From the NCBI GenBank assembly GCA_963807825.1, contig CAWEDC010000009.1:97160-161159 (forward strand): a stretch of DNA of 64,000 bases, read 5' to 3'. Below the pieces are notes generated by a model that saw only the letters and a list, made by a program, of their open reading frames with translations, did not search any database and had not been told where the DNA came from. This document shows positions 12,926 through 22,466 of the stretch, one piece after another. The stretch is from Knoellia sp963807825 (GTDB taxonomy: Bacteria > Actinomycetota > Actinomycetes > Actinomycetales > Dermatophilaceae). Position 1 is the stretch's first letter. Each line of letters starts with the position of its first letter. A program made the position numbers and the translations under genes.

Positions 12926-13845
12926 GTGAGCCAACGCATCCACGACCACGAGTGCGACACGTCGCGCGTGGTCCGTGCCCTTCTGGAGTCACACTGCCCG
13001 CAGTGGGCCGGGCTGGAGCCGCGGCAGTTGCTCACGTCCGGGACCGACAACGCGATGTGGCGCATCGACCCGCCGGTGTCGCCAGCCTCGTTGTACGGCT
13101 CCCCCGCACGCAGGGTGCCGCCGACAGCCTCACGAAGGAGCTCATCGTCCTTCCGGCCCTCGCGGGCCGCTGCCGGTGAACGTGCCGACGATCGCGTATG
13201 CCGGTCGCCCGGTCCGCTGTTTCCTCACCCTGGGCCGTGGTCGAGTGGATCGAGGGTTCCGACGCGTGGGAGGCGCGGCTCTCCCGCAGGAGCCGGACGG
13301 GGACGCTGGCCGAGACCTTGCGCGGACCGTGATCGCCATCGGGGCTGTCGGACATCGACGTCCCCATCGTTTCCCGGCTCCCGTGGCGGCCACTCCTGCC
13401 CCTGCTCAGCCGACTCGACGAGTGGCTCACTGACGAGAAGTGGAATGCGGACGGGTTGCTGGACGTCTCGGCGGTGCGCCGCTCCGCCGCGGAGTCGGCC
13501 GAGGCCGCCCTCGATGAGGTCGTGCCCGACCGGTTCGTGCACGGCGACCTCATCCCCGGCAACGTCCTCGTCACCCACGGTCGACTCAGCGCGGTCATCG
13601 ACTGGGGAGGTGCGGGGATCGGGGACGCCGCCCTGGACCTGGTGCCGGCCTGGGCGATCCTCGATCGAGGTGGGCGTGGCGTCTTTCGCGCCGCAACGGG
13701 AGCGACGCCCGCCGCGTGGCTGCGTGGGCGGGCCTTTGCCCTCGAGCAGGCCGTCGGCGGAGTCCTCCGCTACGTCCCGACGCGGCACACACTGGCAGCG
13801 GTGATGCAACGCTCGTTGGACTGGATCCTCACCGATCGCGACTGA
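12926..13845 (+). pseudogene. Aminoglycoside phosphotransferase/fructosamine-kinase-like gene, multiply disrupted
   Basis: Recognisable pieces of an APH-family kinase lie in several frames. The N-terminus from GTG 12926 (MSQRIHDHECDTSRVVRALL) carries LTSGTDNAMWRI. It is followed out of frame by VVRLPRTQGAADSLTKEL, then by LPVNVPTIAYAGRP in a third frame, then WAVVEWIEGSDAWEARLS. After an in-frame TGA near 13330, the C-terminal half is intact: RFVHGDLIPGNVLV (HxDxxxxN catalytic loop) and AVIDWGGAGIGD (magnesium-binding DW/D), ending at 13845. At least four breaks in 400 bases exceed the rate elsewhere in this window, so this may be a true pseudogene, although poor local sequence is possible. 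Substrate cannot be inferred. Confidence 0.7.
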
Positions 13846-13857
13846 GAGGCTGACGTC

Positions 13858-14649
13858 ATGGGTGCACAGAACGACCGGATCGCCACCACCACGGCTGGAC
13901 GGGTGGCCGTGCTGTCCGACGTGCACGGGGTCCTGCCCGTCCTCGAGGCCGTCCTGGCGGAGCCGGACGTCGCTGGCGCTGACCTCATCGTCGTCACGGG
14001 CGACCACACGGCCGGTCCGATGCCCGTCGAGACGCTCGACGCGCTCACGGCACTCGGTGATCGGGTCGTCCTCGTGCGAGGCAACGCCGACCGTGAAGCC
14101 GTGGCGGTCACCGAGGGAGCCGACTGCCCCCACCCCGAAGCCGTCTGGGCCGCCCATCAGCTCCGCCTCGACCAGGTGGACCTCCTGAGGGATCTCCCCC
14201 ACCCCGTGGTCATCGAGATCGCTGGATTCGGGCAGGTGCTCTTCTGTCACGGGTCTCCCCGCGACGATGACGAAGTCGTGCTCGTCGACTCACCAGTGGC
14301 CGCGTGGCAGAGCGCCCTCTCGACCGTCCCGGAGTCCGTGCAGACCGTCGTGTGCGGCCACACGCACATGCCGTTCGTGCGTCTCGTCGATCGTCGGCTC
14401 GTCCTCAACCCGGGCAGCATCGGCATGCCCTACGGCCGCGCCGGCGGCGCCTGGGCCCTTCTCGACCACGGCCAGGTCTCGTTGCGCCACACCGAGATCG
14501 ACATCGAAGCCGTGTGCGCCCGGATCGTCGCCGAGTCCGGCTACCCCGACCGCGAGGCGTGGGCCGACGAGTACGTCCGGTCGCGCAACAGCGACCTCGA
14601 TGCCCTCGCGGCCTTCACGCCGAGGGTGGGCACCTCCTCCACTGCGTGA
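13858..14649 (+). CDS. Calcineurin-like metallophosphoesterase
   Basis: The 263-residue protein has the metal-binding signature of this superfamily in order: SDVHG (DxH) near residue 21, VTGDH (GD) near 47, VRGNADRE (GNxxE/D) near 75, CHGSP near 132, and GHTHMPF near 166. The length and compactness resemble the YfcE/MJ0936 phosphodiesterase group rather than nucleases. It starts 12 bases after the disrupted kinase gene and ends 17 bases before adenosine deaminase, on the same strand, so these genes may be cotranscribed. The exact substrate (cyclic nucleotide or phosphodiester) is not determined by what I can see. Confidence 0.88.
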   Translation: MGAQNDRIATTTAGRVAVLSDVHGVLPVLEAVLAEPDVAGADLIVVTGDHTAGPMPVETLDALTALGDRVVLVRGNADREAVAVTEGADCPHPEAVWAAHQLRLDQVDLLRDLPHPVVIEIAGFGQVLFCHGSPRDDDEVVLVDSPVAAWQSALSTVPESVQTVVCGHTHMPFVRLVDRRLVLNPGSIGMPYGRAGGAWALLDHGQVSLRHTEIDIEAVCARIVAESGYPDREAWADEYVRSRNSDLDALAAFTPRVGTSSTA

Positions 14650-14666
14650 CTGGCAGACTTCGGCGC

Positions 14667-15684
14667 ATGGGTGAGCGGACGGCATACACGGAATTCATCG
14701 CAGGGCTGCCGAAGGCAGAGCTGCACGTCCACCACGTCGGCTCGGCGCGGCCCGAGACTGTCGCCCGGTTGGCGGAGCGGCACCCGGATGCCGGTGTGCC
14801 ACAGGGCATCGAGGCGCTGCGCGACTTCTACACGTTCTCGGACTTCGGTCACTTCATCGACGTCTACCTGGCCGTCGTCGGGTTGCTGCGCACGCCCGAG
14901 GACATCCACCTCCTGACCTACGAGGTCGCCGAAGGCCTTGCGGCACAGCAGGTTCGCTACGCCGAGCTGACGATGACGCCCTTCACGAGCGTGCGGATGG
15001 GGATCTCGATCGAGGCCTACACGGAGGCGATCGAGGACGCGCGTCGAGCCGCCGAGCGAGACCACGGCGTCGTCCTCCAGTGGATCTACGACATCCCCGG
15101 CGAGGCCGGGCTCGAGTCCGCGGACGCGACCCTCGGCTACGCGCTCGACCACGGTCCCCAGGCGCTCATCGGCTTCGGTCTGGGCGGACCCGAGGTCCCG
15201 CGGCCCCAGTTCAAGCCGCACTTCGACCGTGCTCGGGCTGCTGGGCTGCGCTCTCTCCCCCACGCCGGTGAGTCGACCGACGCTCAGTCGGTCTGGGACG
15301 CCCTCGATGCCCTCGGGGCCGAGCGCATCGGCCACGGCATCCGCTCCATCGATGACCCGAAGTCTGGTCGAACGCCTTGCGGCAGAGCGGATCCCGCTCG
15401 AGGTCTGCCCGACGTCGAACATCGCCACCCGGTGCGTCGAGCGGCTCGAGGACCACCCGATCCGAGCGCTGCGCGATGCCGGTGTCGTCGTCACCATCAA
15501 CAGCGATGACCCGCCGATGTTCGGGACGACCCTCAATCGTGAGTACGAGATCGCCGCGGAACTGCTCGACCTCGACGAGCGCGGGCTTGGCGAGCTTGCC
15601 CTGACCGCGGTGGACGCGAGCTACGCGCCGAACGACGTGAAGGCGCGAATCCGCGCCGAGATCAGCGACTACGTCGGCGGATGA
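14667..15684 (+). CDS. add: Adenosine deaminase family enzyme, one frameshift
   Basis: Purine salvage enzyme converting adenosine to inosine; the related aminodeoxyfutalosine or adenine deaminases cannot be excluded. Start ATG 14667. The sequence has the zinc-binding HxH motif in KAELHVHHVGSARPE, then SLPHAGE (zinc and proton-shuttle residues), ERIGHG, and NSDDPPMFG near the C-terminus, all in the right order. The canonical motif is HxHLEG; here it reads HVHHVGS. The frame changes by one extra base at about 15361-15363, between RSIDDPK and LVERLAAERIPLEV. The combined protein is about 338 residues. The stop overlaps the convergent glycosylase gene by about 20 bases. Confidence 0.85.
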
Positions 15685-16298
15685 CTCCGGGCCGGTAGGC
15701 GCTCACCGTCGGTTCGCCGTCGATCCAGAACCGCCAGGGGTATGCCGTGCCGTCGCCACCGGGCCCACTCACGCCCACCCGCGGTCCGGTTCGCACGAGG
15801 TCTGGGTCGACCGGATCGCCTGAAGCCAGATGGCCGAGTTCGATCGGTGGGACCTGCCCGAGCGGTCGGGCGACAGAAGTCGCGAGCCGTGTGCGCCCCG
15901 TCGAGAGCCAGCGTCGTCGCCAGTCGAGCGGGACCGCGACACCAATCCCGCTCACGAACGCCCGGCCGTCGTGCCGACGCGATGCCATGCCCGTCGATGA
16001 CCTCGCCGGCGCGCACGAGAACCGCTTCGGCGGTGCCCGGCTGACCGGCCACGAGGCACAGCATCCAGTGCATCCCGTAGGTGAAGTAGACGTAGGTGAC
16101 TCCGGCTTCGCCGAACATCGGCGCCGTGCGCGGCGTCTTACCGCGGAACGCATGGGAGCCGGGATCGCGGTCGCCGGCATACGCCTCGGTTTCGGTGATG
16201 CGCACGGTGACACCGCCGTGCGTGAGGTGCGCGCCGAGGAGGTCGCGGGACACGTCGAGGACGGGACGCGCGAAGAACTCTCTCGGCAGGCGGGTCAC
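15662..16298 (-). CDS. DNA-3-methyladenine glycosylase (AAG/MPG family), one frameshift
   Basis: Base-excision repair enzyme of the AAG fold that removes alkylated purines. The start is GTG at 16298, overlapping the argH stop codon (GTGA), so it is probably translated from the arg transcript. Visible family features include LLGAHLTHGGVTVRITETEAY, the catalytic-region YVYFTYGMHWMLC, VLVRAGEVIDG, RGPARLATTLALDG, and the C-terminal GPRVGVSG and PWRFWIDGEP. The frame shifts once between about 15850 and 15880. Combined length is about 211 residues, typical for this family. Confidence 0.87.
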
Positions 16299-17746
16299 CG
16301 GATGGTCGGCTGGCTCGCCGCCCAGGTGCGGGCCTCGTCGCGGTGAGCCGCCGCCCGGGTCACCTGCTCGGCCACCCGCACCGGCGCCGTTCCACCCTTG
16401 GCGTCGCGCGAGGCGAGCGAGCCCTCGACGGTGAGGACGTCGCGGACCGCGGGCGTGAGGTGCTCGGAGATCCCCGCAAGATCGTCGTCGGTGAGGTCCC
16501 ACAGCTCGATGCCCCGGCCCTCGCACACCCGCACGCACTCCCCCGCCACCTCGTGGGCGATGCGGAAGGCAACGCCCTCTCGGACCAGCCACTCGGCGAT
16601 GTCCGTGGCGAGCGAAAAGCCCTGCGGTGCAAGGGATTCGAGGCGCTCGGTGTTGAAGACCAGCGTGTCGACCATCCCGCTGAACGCTGGGAGGAGAACC
16701 TCGAGCGTGTCGATGGAGTCGAAGACCGGCTCCTTGTCCTCCTGGAGGTCGCGGTTGTAGGCGAGCGGCAGTCCCTTGAGAGTCGTGAGCAGCCCGGCGA
16801 GGTTGCCGACGAGCCGACCTGCCTTGCCGCGCGCGAGCTCTGCCACGTCGGGGTTCTTCTTCTGCGGCATGATGCTCGACCCCGTGGAGTAGGAGTCGTC
16901 GAGCGTGACGAAGCCGAACTCCTTGGTCGCCCAGAGGATGACCTCCTCGGCAAAGCGCGACAGGTCGATCGACACCATCGCGGTGACGAACGCGAACTCG
17001 GCGACGACGTCGCGGGCGGCCGTTCCGTCGATGGAGTTCTCGACGGCGGCGGTGAAGCCGAGGTCCGCGGCAACCGCTTCCGGATCGAGGCCGAGCGAAC
17101 TGCCCGCCAGGGCACCGGAGCCATAGGGACTGAGCCCAGCCCGGGCGTCCCAGTCACGCAGCCGATCGACGTCTCGCAGCAACGGCCACGCGTGGGCGAG
17201 GAGGTGGTGGGCCAGCAGCACCGGCTGGGCGTGCTGGAGGTGCGTGCGGCCGGGCATGGCCACCGTGGGGTGGCGCTGGGCCTGGGCGATGAGGGCGTCG
17301 ACGACGTCGAGCACGAGCCCGGCGACGGTGCGGGCGTGCTCGCGCAGATACATGCGCACGAGCGTCGCGACCTGGTCGTTGCGTGAGCGACCGGCGCGCA
17401 GGCGTCCGCCGACGTCGGCTCCGGCGCGCTCGATGAGGCCACGCTCAAGGGCTGTGTGGACGTCCTCGTCGCCGGGAGCAGGCACGAACGCACCCGGACT
17501 CGACGTCGGTGGCGAGCTGCTCGAGTGCGCTGAGCATCGCGGCCAGGTCGGCGTCAGCCAGCAGGCCCGCGGAGTGGAGAACCCGGGCGTGCGCCCGGGA
17601 GCCGGCAATGTCGTGCAGGGCCAGGCGCCAGTCGAAGTGCGTGGAACGCGACAGTTCCGCCAGGGCGTCGGCCGGGCCGCCGGTGAAGCGACCTCCCCAC
17701 AGACTCAGCCCAGCCTGACCTGTCGGTGATGCCTGGTTCCGGCATC
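16295..17746 (-). CDS. argH: Argininosuccinate lyase, two frameshifts near the N-terminus
   Basis: Last enzyme of arginine synthesis, releasing arginine and fumarate. The signature SSIMPQKKNPD (fumarase/aspartase superfamily) is intact, as are GRLRAGRSRNDQ and TPAVRDVLTVEGSLASRDAKGGT. The N-terminus is split: MPEPGITDRSGWAE from the ATG at 17746, then after a shift near 17700 LWGGRFTGGPADALAELS and DFDWRLALHDIAGSRAH-like sequence (here THFDWRLALHDIAGSRAHA), then after an extra G in a run at about 17493 AFVPAPGDEDVHTALERG. Such breaks in the middle of a well-conserved enzyme suggest base-calling errors. It is followed by the coupled glycosylase gene. Confidence 0.9.
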
Positions 17747-17754
17747 TTGTGCAC

Positions 17755-18258
17755 TCACGCGTTCTCCTTGCGGGTATAGGCCAGAAGCCGGGCGGCGACC
17801 TTGCGGGACGCCGCCGGGCCTGTCGTGATGACCATGATCGTGTCATCCCCGGCGATGGTGCCGACGATGCCGGGGACGCTCGTGTGGTCGATCCCCGAGG
17901 CCAGGAAGTTTGCCGCTCCCGGCGGCGTGCGCAGAACGATGAGGTTGGCCGACACCTCTGCGGAGACCAGCAGCTCGTGGCAGCGCTGCGCGAGCCGGTC
18001 GGTCTTCTCCTGGCCGTCCGGTGCGACGCGCACGGTGCGGTCACCGCCCTCGCCGGGAACGGCATACACGAGGCTCTTGCCCACGCGGACCTTCTCGGCG
18101 CCGACGTCCACGAGGTCGCGCGAGAGCGTGGCCTGGGTGACCTCGATGCCGTCTTCGAGCAGGACCTCGAGGAGTTCGGTCTGGGACCGGACCGATCGGC
18201 TCGACAGGATCTCGATGATGCGCTGCTGACGCGCGGTGCGGGTCGACGAGACGGTCAT
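17755..18258 (-). CDS. argR: Arginine repressor ArgR
   Basis: Arginine-dependent hexameric repressor of the arg genes. From ATG 18258 the product is 167 residues (MTVSSTRTARQQRIIEILS). The N-terminal winged helix-turn-helix includes VRSQTELLEVL and VTQATLSRDL, the DNA-recognition signature of the family. The C-terminal oligomerisation and arginine-binding domain includes GAANFLASGID and VGTIAGDDTIMV. The start overlaps the argF stop (ATGA). Its likely target is the pair of ARG boxes at argC (23920-23956), giving autoregulation of the whole cluster. Confidence 0.95.
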   Translation of the reverse strand: MTVSSTRTARQQRIIEILSSRSVRSQTELLEVLLEDGIEVTQATLSRDLVDVGAEKVRVGKSLVYAVPGEGGDRTVRVAPDGQEKTDRLAQRCHELLVSAEVSANLIVLRTPPGAANFLASGIDHTSVPGIVGTIAGDDTIMVITTGPAASRKVAARLLAYTRKENA

Positions 18259-19211
18259 CGACGATCCCCGCCGGACTTCTCGACGAGCCAGGACAACACG
18301 GCCTTCTGGGCATGCAGCCGATTCTCGGACTCGTCCCACACGACCGACTGCGGGCCGTCGATCACGGCGGCATCCACCTCGAAGCCGCGGTAGGCGGGCA
18401 GGCAGTGCAGGAAGATCGCGTCCGGCTTGGCCATGGCCAGCAGCTCGGCGCTCACGGCGTAGGCCGCGAACGGGCTGGCGGAGCCCTGACGGGACTCCTT
18501 CTCCTTCTCGAAACCCATCGAGACCCAGGTGTCGGTCGCGACGACGTCGGCACCGGTGACCGCCTCAGCAGGATCCTCGACGATCGTGATCGATCCGCCC
18601 TGCGCCGCGGCGATCTCCGTGGCGCGCGTCAGCACGGACGGGTGCGGCTGGTAGTCGAGGGGTGTGCCGATGCGCACGTGGAGTCCGGACATGGCCATGC
18701 CGAGAAGATAGCTGTGGCTCATGTTGTTGGCGCCGTCACCGACGTAGGCGAACGTGAGGCCGGCCAGCGTTCCCTTGTGCTCCTTGATGGTGAGGAGGTC
18801 GGCCAGGATCTGGCACGGGTGGAACTCGTCGGTCAGCGCGTTGATCACCGGCACGCTGGAGTGGGCGGCCATCTCCTCGATGCGCTCCTGCCCGTAGGTC
18901 CGCCACACGATCGCCCGCGCTTCACGAGTCAGGACCCGGGCGACGTCGGCGATCGACTCGCGCACGCCGACCTGGGCCAGCTTGCCGTCGATGACGAGCG
19001 GGAAGCCGCCGAGGTGGGCGATGGCGCCGGCGAAGGAGACCTGGGTGCGCAGGGTCTGCTTGTCGAAGAGGACTGCGACGACCTCGGGCCCCGCGAGGGA
19101 GCGGTCGCTGAACGGACGCGCCTTGATCGCGGCGGCGCGGTCGAGGATTTCGGCCTGCTCCTCGGGGGTGACGTCGTCGTCCCGGAGGAAGTGCCGGACG
19201 GTTGCGGTCAT
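18255..19211 (-). CDS. argF: Ornithine carbamoyltransferase
   Basis: Transfers carbamoyl from carbamoyl phosphate to ornithine, giving citrulline. The 318-residue product starts MTATVRHFLRDDDVTPEEQ. It contains the ornithine-binding VSMGFEKEK region and the HCLPAYRG catalytic cysteine motif, plus DEFHPCQILADL for phosphate and transition-state binding. The carbamoyl-phosphate loop reads DKQTLRTQVSF, where many OTCases have KxSTRTR. I believe TLRT variants occur in related actinobacteria, so this may be lineage-typical. It is coupled by four-base overlaps to argD (upstream) and argR (downstream). Confidence 0.94.
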   Translation of the reverse strand: MTATVRHFLRDDDVTPEEQAEILDRAAAIKARPFSDRSLAGPEVVAVLFDKQTLRTQVSFAGAIAHLGGFPLVIDGKLAQVGVRESIADVARVLTREARAIVWRTYGQERIEEMAAHSSVPVINALTDEFHPCQILADLLTIKEHKGTLAGLTFAYVGDGANNMSHSYLLGMAMSGLHVRIGTPLDYQPHPSVLTRATEIAAAQGGSITIVEDPAEAVTGADVVATDTWVSMGFEKEKESRQGSASPFAAYAVSAELLAMAKPDAIFLHCLPAYRGFEVDAAVIDGPQSVVWDESENRLHAQKAVLSWLVEKSGGDRR

Positions 19212-20423
19212 GGTGTCGACTCCTTGGCGGTGGCGATGAGCGCCGGCAGTGCGGCGACGAACAGGTCGAGCTCGTCGCGAGTGACGACGAGCGGCGGGAC
19301 GAGGCGAATGGCGTTGGGCGCAACGGGATTGATGAGGAATCCGGCCTCGCGTCCGGCCGCCGCGACGGCTGCAGAAAGGTCGGAGCGGAGGACGATCGCG
19401 CGCAGCAGTCCTCGCCCGCGCACTCCCTCGATGTCGGGGTGGCCCAGGGCCTCGACAGCCTCGACGAGGTGCTCGCCCATCTCGTTCACGTGGTCGAGCA
19501 GTCCGTCGGCCTCGATGGTCGCGAGGACGCTGAGCCCAGCGGCGGCGACGAGGGGGTTGCCGCCGAACGTCGAGCCGTGCTGGCCAGCCGTGAGCAAGCC
19601 GGTGACGGTGGGCCCGAAGGTCACGAGGGCGCCGATGGGCAGGCCGCCGCCGAGTCCCTTGGCGAGGGTGATGGCGTCCGGGACGATGCCGCTGCTCTGG
19701 AACCCGAACCAGTCGCCGGTGCGACCGACTCCGGTCTGCACCTCGTCGATGATGAGCAGCGCACCTGCCGCTGTGGTGATCTCACGAGCGGCCCGCAGGT
19801 ATGCCGGGTCCGCGACGATCGCTCCCGCCTCACCCTGGATGGGCTCGAGGACAACGGCCGCGGTGTCCGTGGTGACTGCGGCCCGCAAGCGCCTCGATGT
19901 CGTTGTAGGGGACGTGCGAGACATCGGGGATGAGCGGTGCGAACGGCTCCCGATAGGCGGCCTTGTGGGTGAGCGCCAGGGCACCGGTGGTGCGTCCGTG
20001 GAACGCACCCTCGGCCGCGACGATGCCCGTGCGACCGGTGCGACGGGACAGCTTGATGGCCGCCTCGATCGCCTCGGCTCCGGAGTTGGCGAAGAAGACG
20101 CCGGAACCCTCGGGTGCCTGGGCGATCTCGAGGATCCGCTCGGCGAGCTCGACCTGGACGCGCGACGTGTAGAAGTTCGAGATGTGGGCCATCTCGCCGA
20201 CCTGCTTGGAGACGGCGGCGACGAGCGCGGGGTGGTTGTGCCCCAACGCGTTGACGGCGATGCCACCGACGAGGTCGAGGTAGCGCTTGCCGTCGGTGTC
20301 CCACACCCACGCGCCGTCACCTCGCTCGAGGACGAGCTGCGGTGCACCGAAGACCGTGATGAGTGAGTGGGCGTAGCGGTCGAGGACCGCCTGCTGTGAC
20401 TCGTTGCTGTCGTCGTTGCTCAT
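19208..20423 (-). CDS. argD: Acetylornithine aminotransferase, one frameshift
   Basis: PLP enzyme making N-acetylornithine. Start ATG 20423 (MSNDDSNESQQAVLDRYAH). The N-terminal half shows FFANSGAEAIEAAIKLSR and GAFHGRTTGALALTHK. After an extra base at about 19881-19892 the frame changes and continues LRAAVTTDTAAVVLEPIQGEAG, LIIDEVQTGVGRTG (PLP aspartate and Q), and ITLAKGLGGGLPIGA with the Schiff-base lysine. Combined length is about 404, normal. The gene overlaps argB and argF by four bases at its ends. Confidence 0.92.
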
Positions 20424-21304
20424 GAGTCCTCCTCGATGAGGGTGCCGATGCCGTCGGAGGTGAAGACCTCGAGCAGCAGGGAGTGTGGTTCGCGTCCGTC
20501 GATGACGTGCGCCTGGGGCACGCCCTCGGCGACGGCCCGGATGCAGGCCTCGAGCTTGGGGATCATGCCGGCGTCGACGGTCTTGACGAGTTCGCGCGCC
20601 TGGCTCAGGGGCAGGGTCGAGAGAAGGGAGGACCGGTCGGGCCACGCGGCATACACGCCTTCGACGTCCGTCAGGACGACGAACTTGCGCGCACCGAGCG
20701 CGACCGCGAGTGCGGCGGCGGCGGTGTCCGCGTTGACGTTGAGCACCTGTCCCTCGTGGTCGAGGTCGGGGGCGATCGTCGAGACAACGGGGATCCGGCC
20801 GACGTCGAGCAGGTCCATGACCGACTGGGTGTTGACCGAGACGACGTCGCCGACGAGCCCGAGGTCCTCCTCGACACCGTCGATGACCACGCCGCGGCGG
20901 CGGGCCCCGAAGAGCGCGCCGTCCTCGCCGGAGAGGCCGACGGCAAGCGGTCCGTGCTGGTTGAGCAGGCCGACGAGCTCACGGCCGACCTGGCCGGTGA
21001 GGACCATGCGCACGACGTCCATGACCTCTGGCGTGGTGACGCGCAGACCCGCCTTGAACTCGCTCTCGAGACCGAGGCGGTCGAGCATGGCCTTGATCTG
21101 TGGGCCGCCGCCGTGCACGACGACGGGGCGCAGACCGGCATAGCGGAGGAAGGCGATGTCCTGGGCGAAGGCGAGCTTGAGCTCGTCGTCGATCATGGCG
21201 TTGCCGCCGTACTTGATGACGACGAGCGCTCCGCGGAACCGCTCGAGCCAGGGCAGGGCCTCGACGAGGGTGCTCGCCTTGAGCTTGGTCAGGTCGTCGG
21301 TCAC
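20420..21304 (-). CDS. argB: Acetylglutamate kinase
   Basis: Phosphorylates N-acetylglutamate; usually the arginine-feedback-inhibited step. I chose the GTG at 21304 (MTDDLTKLKASTLVEALPW), giving 294 residues. The frame is open further upstream but only in argJ shadow sequence. Conserved segments are VVIKYGGNAM (phosphate-binding lysine and glycines), VVVHGGGPQI, FKAGLRVT, LVGDVVSVN, and NVNADTAAAALA. The N-terminal helix preceding the kinase core is the kind that allows hexamerisation and arginine inhibition in other bacteria. It lies 10 bases after argJ. Confidence 0.95.
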   Translation of the reverse strand: MTDDLTKLKASTLVEALPWLERFRGALVVIKYGGNAMIDDELKLAFAQDIAFLRYAGLRPVVVHGGGPQIKAMLDRLGLESEFKAGLRVTTPEVMDVVRMVLTGQVGRELVGLLNQHGPLAVGLSGEDGALFGARRRGVVIDGVEEDLGLVGDVVSVNTQSVMDLLDVGRIPVVSTIAPDLDHEGQVLNVNADTAAAALAVALGARKFVVLTDVEGVYAAWPDRSSLLSTLPLSQARELVKTVDAGMIPKLEACIRAVAEGVPQAHVIDGREPHSLLLEVFTSDGIGTLIEEDS

Positions 21305-21314
21305 CGGGGCATCC

Positions 21315-22466
21315 TCATGAGCTGTAGGCAGAGTTCTCGTGGACGTAGTCGTGGGTGAGGTCGTTGGTCCAGACCGTGGCCGTCGCGTCGCCGGCATGCA
21401 GGTCGATGACGACGTGCACCTCTCGGGGTTCGAGGTCGACGAGATTCCGGTCGTCCCCGATGCCCGCCGCGCGGCACACCTGGACACCGTTGATCGCGAC
21501 GTCGAGAGTCGTCGGGTCGAACTGCGCCTGGGTGGTGCCCACTGCAGAGAGGACCCGGCCCCAGTTGGGGTCCTTGCCGAAGATGGCGGCCTTGAACAAG
21601 TTGCTGCGGGTGACGGAGCGCGCGACGTCAACGGCGTCGGACTCCGTTGCAGCAGTGCGCACTTCGACGGCGATGTCGTGGCTGGCACCCTCGGCGTCGG
21701 CGATGAGCTGTCGGGCGAGGGACGCGCAGACGTCCGTCACCGCAGCGGTGAGGTCGGCCGCGCTGACGGCGACCTTGGATGCGCCAGAGGCCATGAGAAG
21801 CACTGTGTCGTTGGTCGACATGCACCCGTCGGAGTCGACGCGGTCGAAGGTCACGGTAGTGGCAGCGCGAAGCGCCTCGTCGAGTGTTGCGGAGTCCGTC
21901 ATGGCGTCAGTGGTGATGACGCAGAGCATCGTCGCGAGGCCGGGCGCGAGCATTCCTGCGCCCTTGGCCATGCCGCCCACGGTCCAGCCGTCACGGGTTG
22001 CGGTTGCCACCTTGTGGACGGAGTCCGTGGTCATGATGGCGCGGGCAGCATCGAGGCCACCCTCAAGACCAAGCGCGGCCGTGGTCAGGCCGATGCCGTT
22101 CTCGATCTTGTCCATCGGCAGGAACTCACCAATGAGCCCGGTGGAGCAGACGACGACATCCATGGCGCTGCACGACAGCGCGTCGGCCACGATTTCGGCC
22201 GTGCGGTGGGTGTCCTGGAAACCCTGTGGACCGGTGCACGCGTTCGCGCCACCCGAGTTGAGGAAGACGGCGTCGGCTCGCCCGTCGCTGACGACCTGAC
22301 GGGACCACGTCACCGGAGCTGCCTCGACGCGGTTGGATGTGAAGACGGCCGCAGCGTGGTGGTCCGGGCCGTCATTGACGACCAGGGCGACGTCACTGGC
22401 TCCCGAACCCTTGAGACCGGCAGTGGCCCCCGAGGCACGGAAGCCCTGTGCTGCAGTGACGCTCAC
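21315..22466 (-). CDS. argJ: Bifunctional ornithine acetyltransferase/N-acetylglutamate synthase
   Basis: Recycles the acetyl group from acetylornithine to glutamate and can use acetyl-CoA. The protein is a self-cleaving precursor, cut before the nucleophilic Thr: the segment KGAGMLAPGLATMLCVITTDA contains the expected ATML cleavage site. Length from the GTG at 22466 (MSVTAAQGFRASG) is 383 residues. Other conserved pieces are FTSNRVEAAPV, LNSGGANACTG, CSTGLIGEFLPM and the C-terminal GKDPNWGRVL. The start overlaps the stop of the upstream ACT-domain gene (GTGA), so the pair is coupled. Confidence 0.94.
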   Translation of the reverse strand: MSVTAAQGFRASGATAGLKGSGASDVALVVNDGPDHHAAAVFTSNRVEAAPVTWSRQVVSDGRADAVFLNSGGANACTGPQGFQDTHRTAEIVADALSCSAMDVVVCSTGLIGEFLPMDKIENGIGLTTAALGLEGGLDAARAIMTTDSVHKVATATRDGWTVGGMAKGAGMLAPGLATMLCVITTDAMTDSATLDEALRAATTVTFDRVDSDGCMSTNDTVLLMASGASKVAVSAADLTAAVTDVCASLARQLIADAEGASHDIAVEVRTAATESDAVDVARSVTRSNLFKAAIFGKDPNWGRVLSAVGTTQAQFDPTTLDVAINGVQVCRAAGIGDDRNLVDLEPREVHVVIDLHAGDATATVWTNDLTHDYVHENSAYSS

